A stretch of 64,000 nt of DNA, taken from assembly GCF_001434405.1 (NCBI RefSeq), contig NZ_AZFT01000048.1:100517-164516 (forward strand), given 5' to 3'. Made by a program: the position numbers and the translations under genes. Shown here in pieces: positions 9,023-17,637 of this stretch (positions are counted from its first letter, which is position 1; each line of letters opens with the position of its first letter). This DNA is from Ligilactobacillus apodemi DSM 16634 = JCM 16172 (GTDB lineage: Bacteria > Bacillota > Bacilli > Lactobacillales > Lactobacillaceae). The notes beneath the pieces are model-generated. The model saw only the letters and a program-made list of their open reading frames with translations, did not search any database and had not been told where the DNA came from.

Positions 9023-9051
9023 TTGACTATCCTTTAAAAAAATCGTAATAT
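9023..9051 (+). promoter_or_regulatory. Promoter of rplM-rpsI
   Basis: TTGACT, a 17-base spacer and TAATAT, placed just upstream of the L13 leader hairpin. Confidence 0.55.
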
Positions 9052-9063
9052 AGTATTTGGTAT

Positions 9064-9110
9064 TGTTTGCCCCACAGTAAGCCCCGTTAAAACTTATTGT
9101 TTGTCAAACA
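9064..9110 (+). ncRNA. L13 ribosomal-protein leader (autoregulatory hairpin)
   Basis: Between promoter and start, GTTTG (9065-9069) pairs with CAAAC (9105-9109). Inside it CAGTAAG (9075-9081) pairs with CTTATTG (9093-9099), leaving a CCCC-containing internal loop and a CCCCGTTAAAA apical loop. A two-part hairpin directly before rplM is what is described for the L13 leader of Firmicutes, where L13 is thought to repress its own operon. Identity is by position and shape, not by a covariance search. Confidence 0.6.
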
Positions 9111-9137
9111 TGTATACATTAAATGGAGGAAATAAAC

Positions 9138-9581
9138 GTGCGTACAACATATATTGCAAAACCAGGCGAAGTAGAACGTAAATGGTATGTCGTAGATGCA
9201 ACAGATGTTCCTTTGGGACGTCTATCCACAGTTGTGGCATCTATTTTACGCGGTAAGAACAAGCCTACATTCACACCAAACGTTGATACAGGTGACTTTG
9301 TGATCGTCATCAATGCAGAAAAAGTTGCTTTGACAGGTCGTAAAGCAACAGATAAGATCTATTACCATCACTCAAACCATCCAGGTGGCTTGAAGGAACG
9401 TACAGCTGGTGACTATCGTGAAAAGGATCCAGAAAAATTGATCGCATTATCTGTTAAAGGTATGCTTCCAAAAGGTACTCTTGGTCGTGCACAAGCTAAG
9501 AAGCTTCACGTTTACCGTGGTGCAGAACACAAGCATGCTGCTCAAAAACCAGAAGTATTGGACATCACAAACTTAATCTAG
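9138..9581 (+). CDS. rplM: 50S ribosomal protein L13
   Basis: L13, 147 residues. It contains [21 protein letters not shown] near the N-terminus and the C-terminal [16 protein letters not shown] typical of the family. The start is GTG at 9138 with GGAGGA seven bases upstream. The ATG at 9123 overlaps that ribosome site and would add residues absent from the family. First gene of the L13-S9 operon, 12 bases from rpsI. Confidence 0.97.
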   Translation: MRTTYIAKPGEVERKWYVVDATDVPLGRLSTVVASILRGKNKPTFTPNVDTGDFVIVINAEKVALTGRKATDKIYYHHSNHPGGLKERTAGDYREKDPEKLIALSVKGMLPKGTLGRAQAKKLHVYRGAEHKHAAQKPEVLDITNLI

Positions 9582-9593
9582 GAGGAAACGAAT

Positions 9594-9986
9594 TTGGCAC
9601 AAGTACAATATCGCGGCACAGGCCGTCGTAAAAACTCAGTTGCACGTGTAATCTTGGTTCCTGGTACAGGCAAGATCACAATGAACGGCAAACCTGCAGA
9701 AGAATACATTCCATTTGCAAACTTACGCGAAGTTATGGCTCAACCATTCGTTGCTACAGAAACAAAAGACCAATATGATGTATTGGTAAACGTTAACGGT
9801 GGTGGCTTCTCAGGTCAAGCCGGCGCTACACGTCATGGTATCGCACGTGCTTTACTTGAAGTAGATCCAGACTTCCGCGGTGTCTTGAAGCGTGCAGGTC
9901 TCTTGACTCGTGATGCACGTATGAAAGAACGTAAGAAGCCAGGTCTTAAGAAAGCTCGTAAGGCTTCACAATTCTCAAAACGTTAA
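9594..9986 (+). CDS. rpsI: 30S ribosomal protein S9
   Basis: S9, 130 residues. It begins [18 protein letters not shown] and ends with the basic tail [12 protein letters not shown] that reaches the P-site tRNA. The start is TTG, with GGAGG overlapping the rplM stop codon. A strong terminator follows. Confidence 0.97.
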   Translation: MAQVQYRGTGRRKNSVARVILVPGTGKITMNGKPAEEYIPFANLREVMAQPFVATETKDQYDVLVNVNGGGFSGQAGATRHGIARALLEVDPDFRGVLKRAGLLTRDARMKERKKPGLKKARKASQFSKR

Positions 9987-10010
9987 TATCGTTATTATAT
10001 CAACGTTTCA

Positions 10011-10047
10011 AACGCATTTCTCGCTTTGGCGGGAGATGCGTTTTTTT
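10011..10047 (+). terminator. Terminator of rplM-rpsI
   Basis: AACGCATTTCTC pairs with GGGAGATGCGTT (two G-U pairs), followed by a run of seven T. Confidence 0.85.
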
Positions 10048-10324
10048 GTTTTGACCTAGACTTTGACCTATTTTTATAAAAATGCGAATACAGCCCATAT
10101 TCCCCTAATCATTTTGTAATTATGATATAATGAAGCTATCAATGGTCAATGGAGAATGGTATTCTTTAAAAGATTATTGTCTTGTATTTATATAAAACTT
10201 TCTGATAAATATGGTATATAAAAAGAGCTTTTGTAGCCGCTGTGTAATATAAATAGGCACTTAATTGAAAAATCAGAATAAATCGTAGTAATAAGGTATG
10301 TTAAAAAGAAAAAAGGAAAGAAAT
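10048..10324. other. AT-rich gap before the quorum-sensing remnant
   Basis: No convincing gene. The composition shifts to very AT-rich here, which fits the left edge of the foreign segment. The two ATGGT elements near 10144 and 10157 are too short to call as a response-regulator site. No double-glycine peptide pheromone was found on either strand. Confidence 0.4.
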
Positions 10325-11063
10325 ATGATTAACATTTTTGTACTTGAAGATGAGATACTACAACAGTCTCGGATTGAAACCGCTATCCTAAAAATTTTAA
10401 ATGAGAAACAGATAAGGTGCAGAATTTTTGATGTTTTTGGAAGCTCAACTCAATTATTAGAGGCTATCGAGGAAAGGGGGAGTCATCAACTATTTTTCCT
10501 TGATATTGAAATAAAAAATGAGGAGAAAAAAAGGGCTAGAAATTGCTAAAGAGATTCGAAAAAAAGATCCAACTGCAACGATTGTTTTTGTGACCACCCA
10601 TTCAGAATTTATGCCATTAACTTTCAAGTATAAAGTTAGTGCACTTGATTTTATTGATAAAGCTCTCGGAGAGCCTCACTTTTATGAGCGTATTAAGTCT
10701 GCTATTGACTATACGCTAGCTAGTAAGGGGGAAATGGTATCTCAAGATTCATTTTATTTAGAGACATCATTATCCCAAATTCAAGTTCCCTTTAAAAAAA
10801 TTTTGTATTTTGAAACTGCCCCAACTGTACATAAAGTCATTTTGCATACGGTTGATGAGCGGCTTGAGTTTTATGCTGCAATCTCCGAAATCGAAAAAAA
10901 AGATAGTCGATTATATAGAAGTCATAAGTCATTTGTAGTGAATCCAGCTAACATTACGCGGGTGGACAAAATTAGTAAGATTCTTTATTTTCCCAATGGA
11001 GATTCGTGCTTGGTATCAAGAACTAAGCTTAAAGGATTGAGTGAAAGGCTTACATCATTGTAG
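10325..11063 (+). pseudogene. Frameshifted BlpR/PlnD-type LytTR response regulator
   Basis: The two frames together make one AgrA/ComE/BlpR-family regulator of about 245 residues. It has a receiver domain (MINIFVLEDE..., phospho-Asp in FFLDIEIK, VFVTTHSEF, SALDFIDK) and a LytTR DNA-binding domain (SFYLETS to SRTKLKG, with YRSHKSFVVNP). The frame breaks at an A7 run (10526-10532): with six A the sequence reads EEKKGLEIAKEIRK, as in intact relatives. As written, frame 1 stops after 75 codons and frame 2 opens at 10518. Start chosen at ATG 10325 behind AAAGGAAAG. Such regulators switch on class II bacteriocin genes. Sequencing error or polymerase slippage at A7 cannot be excluded, but the neighbouring lesions suggest decay. 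Confidence 0.85.
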
Positions 11064-11077
11064 TTAGGTACGGTACT

Positions 11078-12376
11078 ATGGATATTACTTATATTATTAT
11101 ATCATTTGCAGTTTTTTTTACTCAAATTAGTGTCATTACCGTGTTATATCGGCAAATTAGTGGCATTACGATTCGATGGTATTCATATCTTAATATTATA
11201 ATTTTTAATGTTACCCTTTGCTTAATAGCTCCACTTATTGGTTATTTTTTTACGTACTTATTTTGGTTAGGTTACTCTTTATATAAAGATCGGAGTCATA
11301 ATCGTCCGCTTGCTGTCTTTTATGGACTCTATCCTGTGGTTATTGAAAGTCTTTTTAATAGAGTAATGGCATTTTATATTTTTCCTACCATAGGTATTAG
11401 TCTCGAGATGATGGCACAATATCCAGTGCTAAATTTGTTAATTGAGCTCTTAATTCTTCCCTTATCCTATGGAGTAACTAGAAGTATTCAGCTTGATTTT
11501 AGAAATCTTCAGGTGGGGGTTGAAAAGCGATATCTTAATCGCACACTGATTGTCGTTGATGTTTCAATGATTGTTTATTGTATTTCCTTACAGCTTCTAC
11601 TGCTTAAGGATGACTTAATTCCCAATGCTACAGCATATAGGGAGAAACTCGTAGGCGCATATGTTATATTTTTCTTAATAGTTTTGATTTATTTAAATTC
11701 TAAATGTTCCGATAGACTTCAAGATGAGATTTTACAACAAAAAGATATACAATTATCGGAATTAGCAAAATATAGTCAACATATTGAAAAATTATATGAG
11801 GAAATCAGAAGTTTTAGGCATGATTATATTAATGTTTTGATGAGTATCCAGTCAGGCTTAGAACTCAGAGATTTGGATGCTATTCAAAAAGTCTACAATA
11901 CTGTACTTTCAAAGACAGTGACCCAATTTTCAGATCAAAAATATGATATTGCTAGTCTTTCTAAAGTTTCCAATACTGCTGTTAAAAGCGTCTTGTCAGC
12001 TAAATTAAGAGAGGCTCATGAAAAAGGAATTAAGTTAGAAATTGAAATTGAAGAAAATTTAGACTTATCAATTATTGATACTTTAGATATTATTACTATC
12101 CTAGCAATTTTACTAGATAATGCAATCGAAGCCACTCTATTGACAAAGCAACCTATACTTAAGTTTGCATTATTTCATCATAATGGTTATTTAGTTTGTA
12201 TTGTTGAAAACTCTATGTTTCAGGAATCTATTAGTCAATCAGAAATTTTTAAAAAAGGATATTCCACCAAGGGAAAATCAAGAGGAATAGGATTGAACAA
12301 AGTTATGAATATTTTAGATCAATATCCTAATGCATCAATTCGAACTAGGAGTGCTAATCATTGTTCAGTCAAATAA
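11078..12376 (+). CDS. BlpH/AgrC-like sensor histidine kinase, C-terminus frameshifted
   Basis: Peptide-pheromone sensor kinase of the 10-TM/GHKL type, 432 residues. Roughly 220 residues of hydrophobic segments are followed by a coiled linker, the phospho-acceptor His in RSFRHDYIN (near 247), the N-box DNAIEA and a G-box KGYSTKGKSRGIGL. It follows the response regulator by 14 bases. The last four residues (CSVK) look wrong: one frame over, the DNA continues FSQIIKLKETTN and then TGA at 12400, a normal end for this family. A single lost base near 12362 therefore seems to have clipped the C-terminus. The catalytic core is intact. Low GC and AT-ending codons set the gene apart from the flanking genome. 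Confidence 0.85.
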   Translation: MDITYIIISFAVFFTQISVITVLYRQISGITIRWYSYLNIIIFNVTLCLIAPLIGYFFTYLFWLGYSLYKDRSHNRPLAVFYGLYPVVIESLFNRVMAFYIFPTIGISLEMMAQYPVLNLLIELLILPLSYGVTRSIQLDFRNLQVGVEKRYLNRTLIVVDVSMIVYCISLQLLLLKDDLIPNATAYREKLVGAYVIFFLIVLIYLNSKCSDRLQDEILQQKDIQLSELAKYSQHIEKLYEEIRSFRHDYINVLMSIQSGLELRDLDAIQKVYNTVLSKTVTQFSDQKYDIASLSKVSNTAVKSVLSAKLREAHEKGIKLEIEIEENLDLSIIDTLDIITILAILLDNAIEATLLTKQPILKFALFHHNGYLVCIVENSMFQESISQSEIFKKGYSTKGKSRGIGLNKVMNILDQYPNASIRTRSANHCSVK

Positions 12377-12420
12377 TAAAATTAAAAGAAACTACAAATT
12401 GAATGTACTAATCTCAAAAA

Positions 12421-12439
12421 GTGAATATTATATATTCAC
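12421..12439. repeat. Perfect palindrome after the kinase gene
   Basis: GTGAATAT-TAT-ATATTCAC, 8-bp perfect arms with a 3-base spacer, two bases before the terminator stem. It may strengthen termination or be an unrelated operator relic. Confidence 0.5.
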
Positions 12440-12441
12440 AT

Positions 12442-12485
12442 AAAGGGTTTAGCTCTAGATTATACAGAGCTAAGCCCTTTTAGTT
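12442..12485 (+). terminator. Terminator of the two-component genes
   Basis: A 15-bp stem, AAAGGGTTTAGCTCT against AGAGCTAAGCCCTTT with one G-U pair, 9-base loop, then TTTTAGTTTT. Confidence 0.85.
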
Positions 12486-12829
12486 TTGATATGGTTATTG
12501 ATGAAGCAGTCTCATCTTAGTTGTTAGGATTTATGTCTAACCTTTCATGGAGTAATTTAAAGTACCCTGTAGTTTTTTATTATATCAGTGCTTAGCCACA
12601 AAAAAATAAGTAGGACATATCTCTACCTCCGTTAATTATGTTAATAATTATATCATTGGTGATTGTTTTTATTACGTTTTATCATAATCAGTTACATTTT
12701 TGTCAGAATCTGTGCAAAATATCGAAAATGAGTGATAAAGGTACGAAAAATGAACTACTTATGACAAATACGAAAAAAGATAATTTTACAATCTATAATG
12801 GTGCCATAGCATGTAAGAAAGGAAAACTT
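12486..12829. other. Gap inside the decayed island
   Basis: AT-rich. A frame open from 12638 reads into the ATPase gene and starts with a hydrophobic stretch, MLIIISLVIVFITF, but has no ribosome site. It is more likely untranslated upstream sequence. No pheromone precursor with a GG leader was found. Confidence 0.35.
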
Positions 12830-13192
12830 ATGAAAAATAAAGTTATCAAAGCCAGAAATATTAGGAAGGTGTTTGGAAAATCTGTTGCACTTGCTGACAT
12901 TAGTTTTTCTATTGATAAAGGTCAAATTTTTGGTTTCCTTGGTCCGTCCGATTCGGGTAAGACAACAACTATAAATATTCTCACAGGGCAACTTTTGGCA
13001 GATAATGGTAGCGCTGAAATTCTCAATCAAGATTCCCGCAAGCTATCTAGTCAGGAATTAAGTCAGATTGGCTTAGTTGGTGATACTAGCGGTTTCTTTG
13101 AAAAGATGAGTCTTTACAACAATTTACTTTTTTTAAGGCGTATTAGTTGGAGCAGCGATCAATTTACGGATATCAAAATCTTCATCGGATGA
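12830..13192 (+). pseudogene. Truncated ABC transporter ATPase
   Basis: N-terminal half of an ABC ATPase of the BcrA/CcmA (immunity or drug export) type. It starts at ATG 12830 behind AAAGGA and runs through Walker A GPSDSGKTTT and the switch region to about NNLLFLRR. It then diverges into unrelated sequence and stops at 120 residues. Signature, Walker B and H-loop are missing, so it cannot hydrolyse ATP. Walker A itself has Ser-Asp where Asn-Gly or similar is usual. Such ATPases commonly accompany Blp/Pln regulators as immunity exporters; here the downstream half and any permease are gone. Confidence 0.8.
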
Positions 13193-13205
13193 AAGATGAG
13201 CCACT

Positions 13206-13472
13206 AGCGATAATTTACTTTCGCGGGCAGCCGATGTGACGTTAAAAGAAAGACGTCCCTTGATCATCGTGCCCCGTGAGACCCCATTAAGTACGATCCA
13301 CTTGGAAAACTTGACCAAGCTTTCTCAATTAGGTGTGCAGATCATTCCACCGATGCCTGCTTTTTACAACCATCCGCAAACGATCCAAGATCTGATAGAT
13401 CATCACACGATGAAACTATTAGATGCCTTACACTTGCGCAACGATTTTGACGAAAAGCGGTGGCTAAGTTAG
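13206..13472 (+). pseudogene. 5'-truncated flavin prenyltransferase (LpdB/UbiX)
   Basis: C-terminal ~89 residues of UbiX/LpdB. The text runs [19 protein letters not shown], then [19 protein letters not shown], then [21 protein letters not shown], all family landmarks. The first ~100 residues, including the N-terminal flavin-binding GxSG part, are absent. The same frame upstream holds a stop (TGA at 13197), so no start exists. LpdB makes the prenylated FMN used by the gallate decarboxylase LpdC. Homology begins within 70 bases of where the ABC ATPase ends, which marks the right edge of the inserted or rearranged segment. lpdD begins at the base after its stop. Confidence 0.85.
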
Positions 13473-13874
13473 ATGGAACAACGAGAATTTAGTGTTACGT
13501 TAGCAGACTATACGATCACGTTAACTGCTTTACAACTTGGACGTGATTTATTTGTAAGTATTACGGGGGGAGATGTGCCTCACATTGGGACTTTGACCTC
13601 CTATGCTAAAGAAGGTGTCTTATCACTCCAACAATTTCCTAGTCATTCGGGGCGTGTTCACAAAGACAATGTCCTAGCTGAGCGTGTTTTGACCACGATC
13701 AAACCTTATTTACAAGGTAATTGTGTCTTAACAGCCGGGGTTCATGTTGATGGGATCACTAAAGAACAGATCCAAGCTTCATTTACCATGGTCGATCAGT
13801 TAGCCGAAAAACTAGCGCAGTGGTTGAAAACTGAGCAGATAATGACACCATTACCGCAGTACAAAAAAAGCTAG
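13473..13874 (+). CDS. lpdD: LpdD-type gallate decarboxylase accessory protein
   Basis: Protein of 133 residues matching the small LpdD subunit found next to lpdB in lactobacilli. Landmarks are SITGGDVPHIGTL (near 29-41), a GRVHKDNVLAER segment and TAGVHVDGITKEQI. LpdB and LpdD support the UbiD-like decarboxylase LpdC in breaking down gallate and protocatechuate from tannins. lpdC is not in this window, as is usual since it often lies elsewhere. The frame looks intact, but its partner upstream has lost its start, so expression and function are uncertain. A GGTGG element in the end of lpdB may serve as ribosome site. Confidence 0.8.
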   Translation: MEQREFSVTLADYTITLTALQLGRDLFVSITGGDVPHIGTLTSYAKEGVLSLQQFPSHSGRVHKDNVLAERVLTTIKPYLQGNCVLTAGVHVDGITKEQIQASFTMVDQLAEKLAQWLKTEQIMTPLPQYKKS

Positions 13875-13914
13875 ATTTGTTATAACTAATTTTGTTATAA
13901 TTTTTAATAAATAA

Positions 13915-13949
13915 GCGACAACTCTTACTTTTAGAGTTGCGCTTTTTTT
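13915..13949 (+). terminator. Terminator after lpdD
   Basis: GCG-CAACTCT pairs with AGAGTTG-CGC, 7-base loop, then seven T. Confidence 0.8.
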
Positions 13950-13998
13950 ATGGCTGTTTTTATTTAAGCTAAAAATTTATATTAAAGGAACTAAGAAT

Positions 13999-15333
13999 AT
14001 GCAAGATGAACCAATTTCGACGCTCTTACGGCGCTTTGCAGGTCCAGCGGTGATCGCTAATCTAATCAGTGCGTTGTATACGATCGTCGATCAAATTTTT
14101 ATTGGACAAGGGGTCGGCTATTTAGGAAATGCTGCTACCAATATTGCTTTTCCGATCACCACGATCTCCATGGCACTAGCGCTGATGTTAGGGATCGGAA
14201 CGGCAGCTAATTTTAATCTCGAAATGGGACGAGGCAATGTTAAACGCGCCGAAAAAATGGTTGGGACGACTTTTGGCTCGTTGATCATTTTAGGTGTTGT
14301 AATGAGTGCTTTACTGTTACTGTTTACTAAGCCTTTGATGAGTGCTTTTGGGGCAACAGCTGAATTGATGCCTTATGTTTTACCATTTGTGCGCATTACT
14401 GCACTGAGTTTGCCATTTTTCTTGATCTCAACGGCTTGTAATTCAATCGTGCGTGCCGATGGAAGTGCACGTTATTCGATGTTTGGAATGGTTGTTGGGG
14501 CAATCTTAAACATGATCTTAAATCCGATTTTTATTTTTGGATTCAAGTGGGGAATCGCTGGTTCGGCTTGGGCAACGGTGAGCAGTCAGATCATTTCTGG
14601 GTGCATCTTTTTAGCCTATATTCCTAATTTTAGAAATATTACGGTGGGGCTAAAAGACTTGATTCCACGCCCAAAGCTTTTAAAACCGATCTGTGCGTTA
14701 GGACTAGGACCAATGTTTCAACAATTATCAGTGACGTTAGTTCAGATCGTAACTAACAACTTGATCAAAGTTTACGGCGTTGATTCAACGATCGGACCAG
14801 AGATCCCCGTGGCGGTCGTCGGGGTCGTTTCTAAGATCAACCAAGTGTACACCGCAATCGTTTTGGGGATCACCCAAGGAGCTCAACCGATCTTAGGCTT
14901 TAACTATGGGGCTAAAGCTTACGGGCGGGTGCGTGGGACCTTTAAATTAACGGTCACGATCAACACTTTGATCTCGCTTGTAGCCTTTTTAGCGTTTCAA
15001 TTATTTACTCATCCGATCATTTCCTTATTTGGGACGGCAAGTTCAACTTACATGAATTATGCGGTGTATTACATGCACGTCTTTTTTGCGATGGTCTTTG
15101 TTAATGGTTTTCAAACATCATCAGGGATCTTCTTTTCCTCGATCGGTAAGGCCAAAAATAGTGTGTTCTTGATCTTGTCTAAACAGATCATCTTGCTTTT
15201 ACCGCTACTTGTCATCATGACCTTGTGGCTTGGGGTAGATAATTTGATGATCGCTAATCCGATCGCCGACTTTCTTTCGGCTTTACTAGCTGCGATTTTG
15301 ATCCGGCACGCATTTAAAAAGATGCCAGCTTAA
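13999..15333 (+). CDS. MATE family multidrug efflux protein (MepA-like)
   Basis: Polytopic protein of 444 residues with about twelve hydrophobic segments in two similar halves. The N-terminal PISTLLRRFAGPAVIANLISALYTIVDQIFIG and later GITQGAQPILGFNYGA are the matching family motifs of the two halves. MATE proteins exchange Na+ or H+ for cationic drugs. Monocistronic, between two terminators; AAAGGA before the ATG. Confidence 0.9.
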   Translation: MQDEPISTLLRRFAGPAVIANLISALYTIVDQIFIGQGVGYLGNAATNIAFPITTISMALALMLGIGTAANFNLEMGRGNVKRAEKMVGTTFGSLIILGVVMSALLLLFTKPLMSAFGATAELMPYVLPFVRITALSLPFFLISTACNSIVRADGSARYSMFGMVVGAILNMILNPIFIFGFKWGIAGSAWATVSSQIISGCIFLAYIPNFRNITVGLKDLIPRPKLLKPICALGLGPMFQQLSVTLVQIVTNNLIKVYGVDSTIGPEIPVAVVGVVSKINQVYTAIVLGITQGAQPILGFNYGAKAYGRVRGTFKLTVTINTLISLVAFLAFQLFTHPIISLFGTASSTYMNYAVYYMHVFFAMVFVNGFQTSSGIFFSSIGKAKNSVFLILSKQIILLLPLLVIMTLWLGVDNLMIANPIADFLSALLAAILIRHAFKKMPA

Positions 15334-15340
15334 AAAGTAT

Positions 15341-15377
15341 TAGTCGTCTGCAGAAATTTGCTGACGGCTATTTTTTT
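15341..15377 (+). terminator. Terminator of the MATE gene
   Basis: TAGTCGTC-GCAG stem paired with CTG-CGGCTA and followed by TTTTTTT. Confidence 0.75.
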
Positions 15378-15432
15378 GGCGTAAAATTTAGTGTCATGTT
15401 AGAATAGCACTAAAAATTAGGAGGAACTTACC

Positions 15433-15909
15433 ATGTTAGCTAAACAGACGTATTCATCACCTTTAGGAGACATTTGCCTAGTCAGTAATGGACAAGCTTT
15501 AGTGGGTGCTTGGTTTAGTGGGCAAAAATATTTTGGGGCCGGCTTTGAGCTTAGTGAGATCAAAACAAACGAAGACCAGATCTTGGTAGCTGCCAAAAAT
15601 TGGTTAGATGCTTACTTTGCAGGAAAATTTTTATCAATTACTTTTCCACTAGAACCCCAAGTGACGGCTTTTCGTAAACAAGTATTGACTAATTTGCAAC
15701 AAGTTTCAGCGGGAAAGACGACGACGTACCAAGAATTAGCTAAAGACCTTGGTTCGCATGCCCGGGCTGTAGGAGGCGCAGTCGCCCATAATCCGCTAGT
15801 GATTTTTATTCCTTGTCACCGTGTTTTGGCTAAAGATGGTAGTCTAAATGGCTATGCTGGTGGCTTAGTGCGCAAAGAAAAATTACTACAACTGGAACGA
15901 AAAAATTAA
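15433..15909 (+). CDS. ogt: Methylated-DNA--protein-cysteine methyltransferase
   Basis: Suicidal repair protein for O6-alkylguanine, 158 residues. Active-site motif IPCHRV (near 128-133), DNA-binding region TTYQELAKDLGSHARAVGGA with the Arg finger, and the C-terminal GYAGGLVRKEKLL lid. An AGGAGG precedes the ATG. No Ada-type regulatory domain is present. Stand-alone gene. Confidence 0.93.
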   Translation: MLAKQTYSSPLGDICLVSNGQALVGAWFSGQKYFGAGFELSEIKTNEDQILVAAKNWLDAYFAGKFLSITFPLEPQVTAFRKQVLTNLQQVSAGKTTTYQELAKDLGSHARAVGGAVAHNPLVIFIPCHRVLAKDGSLNGYAGGLVRKEKLLQLERKN

Positions 15910-15977
15910 TAAAATTTATTGCTTTTATATTTTTGATACTTTAGAATAGTACAAAAATATATGGGGGACAACTTAAA

Positions 15978-16541
15978 ATGGAAATGTCAAAAGAACGCTT
16001 GACCGCTTTTACTGATGCAGTTTTAGCCATTATTATGACGATCTTAGTTTTGGAATTAAATAAGCCAGAAACCATGACTTGGGGTGCGGTTTGGGAATTG
16101 CGAGAGAGTTTCTTTGCGTATACGGTGTCATTTTTTTGGCTAGGGACGATGTGGGTCAATATGCACCGTGCTTGGCATAATGTGGAAAAAATCAATAATG
16201 AACTGGTCTGGAATGCGTTGATCTTACTCTTTTTATCGTCGTTTTTCCCGTACACGACTAGTTTAGTGGCGGATAATTTTAATAGCTCCGTGGCTCAAAC
16301 AATGTATGGAGTGATCGTTTTAGCGGTGACCGCAACTAATGTTTGGATGTATGTTGAATTAAAACGGCTAAATAAGGGTGAAACAGTCGAAGATGGTTTT
16401 AGTATTTTAGACGGACGCGGGATGATCGATATCGTGATCAAGGTCATTGGCTTGATCTTGACCTTAACAGTCTTTCCGTCTGCGATGATGTGGTCAGTTT
16501 TGATCACAGCGACCTTTATCGTATTGCCACGTTCAATTTAG
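15978..16541 (+). CDS. TMEM175/DUF1211-like membrane protein
   Basis: Protein of 187 residues. The N-terminal helix ERLTAFTDAVLAIIMTILVLEL matches the F-(S/T)-D signature of bacterial TMEM175-type channels, with His (MHRAWHN) and Asn residues in later helices and about five to six membrane segments. Bacterial members conduct potassium weakly and are poorly understood. AGGGGG-like site before ATG GAA ATG. Stand-alone. Confidence 0.85.
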   Translation: MEMSKERLTAFTDAVLAIIMTILVLELNKPETMTWGAVWELRESFFAYTVSFFWLGTMWVNMHRAWHNVEKINNELVWNALILLFLSSFFPYTTSLVADNFNSSVAQTMYGVIVLAVTATNVWMYVELKRLNKGETVEDGFSILDGRGMIDIVIKVIGLILTLTVFPSAMMWSVLITATFIVLPRSI

Positions 16542-16545
16542 TTTC

Positions 16546-16583
16546 AAAGCAACTAGTTCTAATTAGGGTTAGTTGCTTTATTT
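16546..16583 (+). terminator. Stem-loop after the TMEM175-like gene
   Basis: AAAGCAACTA pairs with TAGTTGCTTT; the following ATTTG is a poor T-run, so termination may be partial. Confidence 0.5.
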
Positions 16584-16676
16584 GTATCTAAAAAGTATTT
16601 ACTATTACTTTAAAGCCAAAAAGTGTTAAGATGTTAGGCATAATTAGAGAAAAATTTTGGTGATCGAGGGGATATC

Positions 16677-17597
16677 ATGGATAAAATTTTTGAGGGCATT
16701 CACGTACTTGATGGCTCGCTAGCAACAGAGCTAAAAAAGCGTGAAGTTGAAATAAACAGCAAGTTGTGGACGGCAGAAGCTTTGGCAGATAATATCGAAA
16801 AAATCTATGACGTCCATTTAGATTATTTATGGTCTGGGGCACAAATGATCTTGACTGATACGTATCAAGCAAATCTGCCAGCTTTTGAAAAAGAAGGTTA
16901 CACTAAAAAACAAGCAGAAACACTGATCGCTGTGGCGGTCCAAGCAGCTAAAAAAGCGCGAGCAGACTACGAAGAAGACACCGGTAATTATGCGCTCGTA
17001 GCAGGTTCAATTGGGCCTTATGGAGCTTATTTAGCCGATGGTAGCGAATATCGCGGTGATTATTTATTAAGTGAGGCGCAATATTTAGATTTTCATTTAC
17101 CACGCTTGACGACGGTTTTATTACAAGAACCGGATTGTCTAGCCTTAGAAACGCAACCTAAATTATCGGAACCGTTGGCTATCTTAAAATGGCTAAAACA
17201 AAATGTTCCCTTTATGCCGGTGTATGTTTCTTTTACCTTAAAGGACGAAAAAACGTTGAGTGATGGAACACCATTAGCAGTCGCAGTTCAAGCAGTCAGT
17301 GAATATGACCAAGTTTTTGCGGTCGGGATCAATTGTATTTCCCCTAAACTAGTTGAAAAAGCGCTCCGTGTGATCAAGCAAAACACGGCGAAAAAAATCA
17401 TCGTTTATCCAAATTCAGGAGCGACGTATGATACAAAAACTAAGACTTGGCAAGACTTAGATAAAAAAATCGATTTTGAACAAGAAGCCGCTAAATGGCA
17501 TCAAGCTGGAGCTGATCTGCTCGGTGGTTGCTGTACTACGGGAACAAAAGATATTAAAGCAGTGGCAAATTATTTCGCTAAATTGCAACAAAACTAA
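16677..17597 (+). CDS. mmuM: Homocysteine S-methyltransferase
   Basis: Zn-dependent methyltransferase of 306 residues that makes methionine from homocysteine and S-methylmethionine or SAM. It starts at LDGSLATELKKR, with GINCISP near 220 and the zinc-binding GGCCTTG near 286-292. No S-methylmethionine permease (mmuP) is adjacent; the next gene is a divergent-family MFS carrier on the other strand. GAGGGG before the ATG. Confidence 0.93.
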   Translation: MDKIFEGIHVLDGSLATELKKREVEINSKLWTAEALADNIEKIYDVHLDYLWSGAQMILTDTYQANLPAFEKEGYTKKQAETLIAVAVQAAKKARADYEEDTGNYALVAGSIGPYGAYLADGSEYRGDYLLSEAQYLDFHLPRLTTVLLQEPDCLALETQPKLSEPLAILKWLKQNVPFMPVYVSFTLKDEKTLSDGTPLAVAVQAVSEYDQVFAVGINCISPKLVEKALRVIKQNTAKKIIVYPNSGATYDTKTKTWQDLDKKIDFEQEAAKWHQAGADLLGGCCTTGTKDIKAVANYFAKLQQN

Positions 17598-17637
17598 AAA
17601 TGATCCGAAGACTAAAAGTGCCTTCGGGTCATTTTTT
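17598..17637. terminator. Bidirectional terminator mmuM / MFS gene
   Basis: AAATGATCCGAAG pairs with CTTCGGGTCATTT, 11-base loop, T-runs on both sides. Confidence 0.85.

Noticed and set aside
9123..9137. ATG at 9123 as rplM start
   Set aside because: It overlaps the GGAGGA ribosome site; GTG 9138 gives the normal L13 N-terminus.
10518..10535. Programmed -1 ribosomal frameshift in the response regulator
   Set aside because: The A-run looks slippery, but the required shift is +1 (or -2), so -1 slipping would not join the frames.
13133..13318. Minus-strand 61-codon frame across the island breakpoint
   Set aside because: Mostly antisense of lpdB; only its last 22 codons are outside it, and there is no ribosome site.
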